A stretch of 64,000 nucleotides of DNA from Eleginops maclovinus (Eukaryota > Chordata > Actinopteri > Perciformes > Eleginopidae), in assembly GCF_036324505.1 (NCBI RefSeq), contig NC_086365.1:7994655-8058654 (forward strand), written 5' to 3'. Shown here in pieces: positions 57,019 to 64,000 of the stretch. The notes under the pieces are model-generated. The model made no database searches. It saw nothing but the letters and a program-made list of their open reading frames with translations, and had not been told where the DNA came from. The number at the start of each line of letters is the position of its first letter. The stretch's first letter is position 1. The translations under genes were made by a program, and so were the position numbers.

Positions 57019-60000
57019 ATTAAATTAACTGCAGAGAGATAGTGAGAGGGAAAGCACGCGCCTCGCTGCTGCCTGCCATGTACCATACCCTGTCACTAAT
57101 GTTAGGGTATGGTTCATGATACAGCATTACATCCAATTATGACACCGCTTTAATGGCCACCATCTCCATTACAGAGATGTTATTGTTGTTGTTTTCTATT
57201 TCACTTGGTGTGATTAACTAGACCCTGTCAATAGAGTCAAGTACAGCAACGTAATGTCCTTTTATGGTCTCACTTTGGATTGCAGCTAGAGAGGTTAGCA
57301 TAGATGTCGCTAAAGTGTTTGAGTCTTAGAAATGGAATTGGTATAATTGAATAAATGGTGTTTATTTATGTATGATGATCAGATCTGTGTATTTCACTGC
57401 ATAGAACACATTATTTGTATGTGATGTTAAGTGTTTGCTAAATTACTGATGGGTCCCAATATGGGTTGTCACCTTCTGAAGGCATAAATATTAAGATAAG
57501 GTAATGCCCTTACATACCGGTTTTGTTTGGGGTGGGAATAATTCAGATGTCATTTTTCCAAACTGTAGTTTTTGTGATGAATACTTTCAAACAGAAAGCA
57601 AATATGATTGTAATATTGTCAATGGTGGTCATTTTATTTTACTTAGGGTGAGCGGCTCTTTGAGATACCTCTAATATTTACACATTTGAATCAGACTTCT
57701 TGGAGATTGAATCCTTTTTTGCTTCAGGTCTGCTTTTATTGTATCAAGCATAAATAACAATACTCAGTTCAGGAACCTTCACTCATTCTTGAAAAGGAGT
57801 GGGATAGTTCATTCTAGATCTTAGAAACAATAGGTTTGAAATATAATCAGAGTTTTACAGAATCTCCAGCCAGACAAGGCTTTACCGTAAATACTCATAT
57901 CATGTTTCAGGAAAGACTGCTTTTAATTTTAGCAGCCGTGATTACCTGTAATTTCTTCATACCTGCGTCTTGCTGCTTTCCCTCATTATAATTCATCTCT
58001 GTTTGCGTTACACTACCCTGTTTATTTAACAGGGTGTTGCTGGAAAAGCAAGTCTGCCTACACAACCAACACTGTAAATAAAGCCTTAGTAGTAATAAAC
58101 CACATCATGCACGTAGAGAAAAGAGTGGAATCGCTTTTATCATTGATCCCCTTTCTATGAAAAGACATTCCATTTCAAGGGAAAGAGATGAATTGCAGCT
58201 TTTGTTTACACACTTCAATTTCAGGTTTTTGTTCTCGGTGGCATTTTGGGGTTTTTTGTTTGATAAACAGCGTCTCATTTCATGTGAAATTGCTCTGTCT
58301 GGTTTCTGTGGAATACATTAGTGTCTGTCAAGGCTGCTTGTTAATTTTGGCACAGTTCAGTAAAGTGAATCAAACCATCATGATTATTGTGAGTCAAACT
58401 CCAACTATTACTCACCGTTCAAAGAGATTTCAAAAACGTAATTTCGTGACTATGGTCTTTTTCCAAATCCATATATTAGTAATAATTTACAAGGTGTGTT
58501 TCACAGCCCTGTGAGATGACTCAACGCACATCGCATGTTCCATGTGATCATTTGACTTTCATCATATAGAGGACAGTAGTGTCAGACAATTGAATGTCAA
58601 TGTTAAGGTTATTTGGACGAGTTGGATACAGTATATAAATACCATCCATGGATTATAACGAACTCGTTTGTACATTTCATTTAGTGCATTTGTTACTCAT
58701 TTTTCTCTTACTTTGAGCTAACACAAAGGTTTTCCTTACATTTAGCAAACTAACAACCAGCATTGTTTTACTTCAGAAGTATTCAACTGTTTACTTTTCT
58801 TTTAGCTAACTATTAAAACCATGATCAATAACTTTTATGTATATATTTCCAACCTTTCCATTTTCATTTCAACCGTACATCCATTATATGTATCTTTCAT
58901 ATGAATTATCCACTACCTTTAACAACTGCAGAATTGGCCCTGGTTGGAATGACTGATTTACAAATGAAAGATATAAGTTAATTACACACCTTTTATTAAA
59001 GTATAAATTGTAGTATAGGCACAGTTTGATATTTCATATGCAACATATGAAATACATCCAGTGCTATAGTTCGTATGCTATAATTCTATAGCTTAATCAA
59101 TATCACTCTGTTCCTATAATCAGTTGAATAAATGATATCTGTTTTGTAAATGAGAGAATGAATAGATTACAGTGATGAAATGATTTTATTGATGAAAGAT
59201 GAACGTCTGTTTGTGATAGCTGATGTTTGCTCATTTCGACAGAGAGGAGTGTGGTTCCTCTTTTACTGACTCTGTCGTCAGTGTGTGTGTTCTGTTAACC
59301 ACAGTCAGGTTCGACTTCCTTCATTCTCACAGCTCATACAGTAGGGGACTTAACATTTCCTCCACTGTCTCAACTGTGGCTTCATAAACCCTTCATGGAG
59401 ACGTGTGTATCTTGAGTGGCAGGGTCATTCGCTATAAGGCTGTAGGAAACTTGAAATCAACTGTAAACAGAGATCAACTTTATAAATACAGTGTAAGTGT
59501 GTTTGTTGTGTACTAAGTTGTACGAGCAAACTGGGTAAAAAGTTGTTAAAATTGTATTGTTTGATTGAATTATCAGTGTTTATTTGACACTGTAAAGTAG
59601 TACTGAATAAATTGTTTGTAGGATTATTTATCTAGACTCCTCTGCTTGCTTGTTTTTCACCATGTTGAGGTGTTAAGGGTTTTCTAATTTAGCTAAACAG
59701 TGTGTCGTTTTGGTTGTAACCCACTGATCACAAAGGTAAGTAACAACCTACCTGCTCGGTTATTCGGTCTCTTATGTCCTTGGATAGGTTTTTTATAACC
59801 TGCATTCTGAAAGCAGCTGTTATACAGCATTTTAGTTTGTCTTTTCAACACATATATTTAAAAAACATCAACTGGTAATTCATCACTGATTTCTTCTCTG
59901 CCGTAAATCATTCAGTGTATAACTGAGCCAACGTCTACAATAACTAACAGTTCATTCCTCATACATCATTGTTACAGCTACTTGTTTCCCAGTGGCAGAA

Positions 60001-60340
60001 AGTAATGAATTTGAGTGAGTCATTTTAATTTGATATACTTTCATTAGGCCTTCTCTCATTTTTCGCTACTTGTACATTCACTCAACTACATTTATTTGAT
60101 TTCACTGCATACACAACATGCAGGATAACAGTCCAACAGTGCTATTGTGAGATGTAATATGCACACTTGTGGAAAGGAGTGTTTTTTCGGTATGTTAGGT
60201 TAGTATCTTTCACAGATATTCTTTTGTCTTTAGAAAATCTCAAATGTAATCTGTGGGATTTATAAGCATTTTGTTTTTTTACATAAATAAAGTACAAAGA
60301 GTGTTTTATATATACAAGAACAGTTCGAACCAAACGGATA
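57017..60340. other. Gene-free stretch downstream of sfmbt2
   Basis: AT-rich, without microsatellites or recognisable repeats. Open frames do not exceed about 110 codons and show no domain. Confidence 0.5.
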
Positions 60341-60355
60341 AAAAATGAATAGAAA

Positions 60356-60361
60356 TTTATT
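60356..60361 (-). terminator. Candidate polyadenylation signal of sfmbt2
   Basis: TTTATT on the plus strand gives AATAAA on the minus strand, about 720 bp after the stop. Other sites further left are possible, so the 3' UTR end is uncertain. Confidence 0.3.
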
Positions 60362-61080
60362 TTCTTACTTATCAAAAATATCTGCAACACATTTGCATAG
60401 ATGGACACAAAATAGCTTCCACGATTGTTTCATGTGACTGTATCACCAGGAGGAGAGCAACACATCACAAAGTGTTCCTCTAAAAACTGAAGTGTGAATC
60501 TAAATAAATGCCGATCCTGTATCTGAAATAACTTAAACATCTTTTGGGGGTGAAGTAGTTCCTGTGGACATTATTATATAACTGATCAATTCTTTTCTCT
60601 GAATCCCAATGGATAACGATAAATATTTCAAATATATTACTTCTTGGTTTGTTAAATATTTTCAAATATATCCAATCATGTCACACATAAAGGGAAAACT
60701 CTTCATGGTCAATAATCATGTTTTTAACTTAAATGCTATACTGCTCTTCAGTCACAAATAGAATGGAAATGAAAAGTAAGAAATAAAAACAGAAGTCTTC
60801 AGCCTCTCATAATAACCTCTTCACAGGATGAGTAAACTGTTTGACCCCGACGTCTTTTTGGTGGACGTTTCCGTGGGTACTCCATCCAATGTTGACACCA
60901 GCATTATCCCAGAAGTAATCCTTCAGCTTCTCGAGGGGATATTCCTCTGTTTGTGCTTTTCCAGTGCAATCGCTCCCCAAAATATCCCTCTTCTTGCATG
61001 TTGGAAATCCATAAAAGCTCCACAACTTTCCACCAGGAGGCACCTATTCCAACGGCCCTTATTGTCGTGCTGCTCCTGGA

Positions 61081-64000
61081 TCAGTTGGCGTACTGTCTGT
61101 AAAAGGCGACCTTGACGCGCTCTATCTGGTGACACAGCTTGATGGCGGGCCCGAGCTTCAGGTCCATACACTCCTGTACAGTGGGGAGAGTGAGCAGGAG
61201 CAGCGCCTGACCGTCAATGTCCTGCAGGCAGAGATGTACATTAGTATTTAAAGACACAGTTAAAGAATAGTGTCACTTGTGCTGGATTTTGAAGCTTTCT
61301 AACCCAGCACTTCTGGCTTAAACTGTCGGACAAGTCTTTGTTTTGACCTTACGCCTCCAAACGTTGTCATCATTTAAGCTGCAAGACCATATTAATGCTT
61401 TTTAGTCCAGCCGGATGATTCTGCTCTTTAATTATTGAGGATAAATGCATGAAAATTAGACAAAAACTTAACATGCAACTGTCGATTGTCCTGATGCAAA
61501 ATATTTATAGAGAAACGGTTTTTATCTGATTCTGGATTCTAAAGATTACTTCTTATATTCTTTGGGTTGAAATGTCAAACTATTACAGTTTTCAAACCAG
61601 ATCCTCTTGCTAAAGCCCATCCTTACAAATGCTTCAGCCTTTTTAATAGCAAAAAGACAGATGGTATCACCACCATTTTTTTAAACAAACCTAAAATAAA
61701 AAACCTAACTGTCGACCATTGGCTTGTTGTCAGTTTGACGTCATGAGCTGAATAAAGATGTAAGTAAGAAATGGTGTGTGTACCTGCTCCTGGAAGATGT
61801 GGGCCAGAGATGCACAGTCAGTTGAGTTTATAAACTGAACGACCTCATCTACACTCCACTCCAGAGGGTTTCTGTCCAACACCAGCTGATCCTCCTCCTT
61901 CTCCATCTGACACACACACGTAAGAAACACACACTGTCAATTACAGACACATTTGTTTTAATCACTCAAATCATTCGGTCTAAGGCTGGACTCATCCGTC
62001 TCTGGTGAAAGCGCTGTAGATCTACTGATTTATTTAATCCACCACAATAACCATACTGTACTGTAATAATGTACTGACCTGTGTGTCCTGTCCTTCCGGT
62101 GGCTGGTACTTCTGGTTGTGAGCGGACAGTGAGCGCGTGGACCTCCTGCGGCCCTCGGGGGCCTCCATGCTGCCCGCAGAGCCGCTTGGGCTGAAGGCCC
62201 TGCGCAGCGTGGCAGCCCGACGGGGGCGGCTGCTGGTCACCTCCACCGAGGAAGCGTCATTGTGGTCCTCACGCGGCTCCGAGCTAGTGCCTTCACTGCC
62301 CGACTGCAACATCAGCTCTTCATCCTCCTCGCTGTCCTGAAGGGGGGGAATCAGGGGAAGTCATGTTGTGTGTGGGCTTCAGTATGATGGGTAAGGCACC
62401 TACACACTGCACACACGCTCAAAAAAACAACTTAAAGCATGTTGTTATGCTAATAACCGCTGTTCTTCACTATGAAGATTCTATCTATAATTATTCACGA
62501 TCACCTTGGCTGTGTTAATGCATACAAGTTCTTAGACTTCAAATCATATATTTTTACTCAAATCCTCCAGAATGAGCCATTGTCTTATGTGTCCCAAAGG
62601 TCACAAACATGTTGTTGTCCTGTTTTCCTGCACAAAAACATTTGATAACTGAAAGAGACAAAAATGATGTTGAAACTTGACTACTTCCCACTCCCTCTGA
62701 TGTCACACAGGCTGAGATATTTAAGCTGGGTAGGAACAGAGCTGACGTTAGTTTGAAGTTCCTCGTTCCTAAAAGCAATGACTCATGGTGTCCACTCAAG
62801 TTTCCACTGAGAGCAAGAAGCGAGACTTAGATTGAGTGAGATACCACGCGACCTGAGGTTGGGTTACTCACCCAGACTCTACTTTTCAAAGCTTTTGTTG
62901 TTGTTATTGTTTGTCAGTATTTGAGTTGTAGTTCTTACTTGTGGAGTTTATTATTGATTCTCAATTCAATGATATTAAACACCAGTTCAATTGGTACTGC
63001 TGCTGTAGAGCTGAAATTATAAATGAATTAGTTGGTTGAAAGAAAAATGAATGAACACTTTTATATTGAATATTTGTATTTTTTAAAGTAAGACAAAACT
63101 CTTTGAGCTTCTTCATTGTGAGGCTTTTGTACCTTTTAAAAAATCCTTAAGGTTAAAATAAAGGATTAATTTCAAGATCACATGATCTGCAAATGATCTA
63201 TAAAATATCTTCTTCGTTTTGGTCCAGTTAACAGTCCACGACTTTAAGATATTTAGTCTGCAACAAAATAAAACTGAGAAAAAAAACAGAAAAACTTTCA
63301 GCCAGAAGATAATTGTTTAAAATGTTGCTTTACATTTTTTTCATCATTTATTAAAACAGTTGTAAATTAAGTGAGTAAACATATAGGCTGCCAAACTAGA
63401 TTGAAGCTCCTCTCCCTCCTGTCTCAGGTAGGGATGTTGTTATTTATAAACTGGATTATGACTGTACACTCGGTTTCAGGGAAGGAGTGTTATCTAACCT
63501 GCGGTGAGCCGGCAGGAGTGTAGTCCACGTTGGACGAGCGTCTCTTCTTCTGCACAAAGATTGCTTTCCTCTTCTTCCTGCGGCGCGTCGGCTTGGCCTC
63601 TGTCGCCTCCTCTCCACCCATTGGCTTGGAGAGCTTCCTCTTCTTCCCGTAGTAATAAGCTGCGAACGCATAGCAGATGTTGAAAACAATACACACCACA
63701 AAACAAAAACACATCCTAGCTACTCATCAGTGGCAATTATACACTCTTTGATTTGGGGTTGCCAGAAGTGGAAGAAATACTCAGTTCCTTTACTTTAGTG
63801 GCTCTTACACTCCAATATAAGTCCTACATTTAAAACGTTTCTTCAGAAAAAGCACAAACGTATCCTCAGTACAGTGTGCTTAAAGTGTCAAAAATATCAG
63901 TAGTGATGCGTTTAGCACACACTCACTGTATTTGGTTTTGGTCTGGACGGAGCAGTTCTCCGGGCACTTGTCGGCGACGAGGACAGGACTGAAGAGGTTC
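61081..64000 (-). CDS. sfmbt2: Scm-like with four MBT domains protein 2, C-terminal part (partial)
   Basis: Polycomb-group chromatin protein whose MBT repeats bind methylated histone lysines and whose C-terminal SAM domain mediates protein contacts. Exons in transcript order: 63927-64000 (runs off the window), 63499-63659, 62079-62336, 61784-61906, 61081-61221. Phases agree, giving 251 residues to the TGA at 61081-61083. The first fragment has [15 protein letters not shown], joining [12 protein letters not shown] across the splice. A strongly basic, nuclear-signal-like stretch follows ([16 protein letters not shown]), then an acidic-to-Ser/Arg linker. The SAM domain runs from [13 protein letters not shown] through [20 protein letters not shown] to ERVKVAF. 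The ending [12 protein letters not shown], and its place next to prkcq as in humans, favour sfmbt2 over sfmbt1. The MBT repeats lie right of the window. Confidence 0.93.
61222..63926 (-). other. sfmbt2 introns in the window
   Basis: Introns at 61222-61783, 61907-62078, 62337-63498 and 63660-63926. They are AT-rich with no gene. The last one contains a 'tacttttactt' family fragment (63750-63910). Confidence 0.65.
63750..63910 (+). repeat. 'tacttttactt' family end fragment
   Basis: agtggaagaaatactcagtt, cctttactttagtgg and ataagtcctacatttaaaac match the start of this fish repeat family. It lies inside the 267-bp sfmbt2 intron, of which it forms more than half. Confidence 0.5.

Overview
The window is nuclear DNA from a ray-finned fish, most likely a teleost. 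Genes are split into short exons with GT/AG introns. The DNA is AT-rich and holds many long (CA)n/(GT)n arrays. Two tRNA-derived SINE copies and several worn copies of a fish-type non-autonomous repeat lie between exons. There is no bacterial, viral, CRISPR or toxin content. I built the gene models by hand from exon translations and matching splice phases. Gene names come from remembered vertebrate homologues, without a database search.

Layout: (1) 81-4836, minus: the 5' half of gns (lysosomal N-acetylglucosamine-6-sulfatase), exons 1-7; the rest lies left of the window. (2) 7076-25051, plus: complete tbc1d30, a Rab GTPase-activating protein with 14 coding exons on the long form and an alternative first coding exon at 12969-13131. 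gns and tbc1d30 are head to head, 2.2 kb apart. (3) 25052-28394: convergent 3' ends with a SINE and an exon-like element at 26659-26706. (4) 28395-39624 (5' UTR to about 39831), minus: complete prkcq (protein kinase C theta), 17 coding exons, 713 codons. (5) About 39.8-60.3 kb: a 21-kb stretch without a recognised coding gene. It holds microsatellites, repeat remnants, candidate upstream non-coding exons and regulatory elements, including a CTCF-like site and a perfect palindromic RFX X-box. (6) 61081-64000, minus: the C-terminal part of sfmbt2 (Polycomb-group MBT/SAM protein), five exons, continuing right of the window.

The genes do not form one pathway: lysosomal heparan/keratan sulfate breakdown, Rab8/cilium control, T-cell signalling and chromatin repression. 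The neighbourhood is still informative. In humans gns-tbc1d30 (12q14) and prkcq-sfmbt2 (10p15) are separate pairs, each with the same order and orientation as here. This window therefore joins two conserved blocks, with the junction between tbc1d30 and prkcq. I found no clearly novel coding system. The best leads are regulatory: the X-box with its CpG-rich surround, candidate distal prkcq exons, two CTCF-like sites pointing apart, probable conserved non-coding elements in the reduced prkcq-sfmbt2 desert, and the orphan exon at 26.66 kb.
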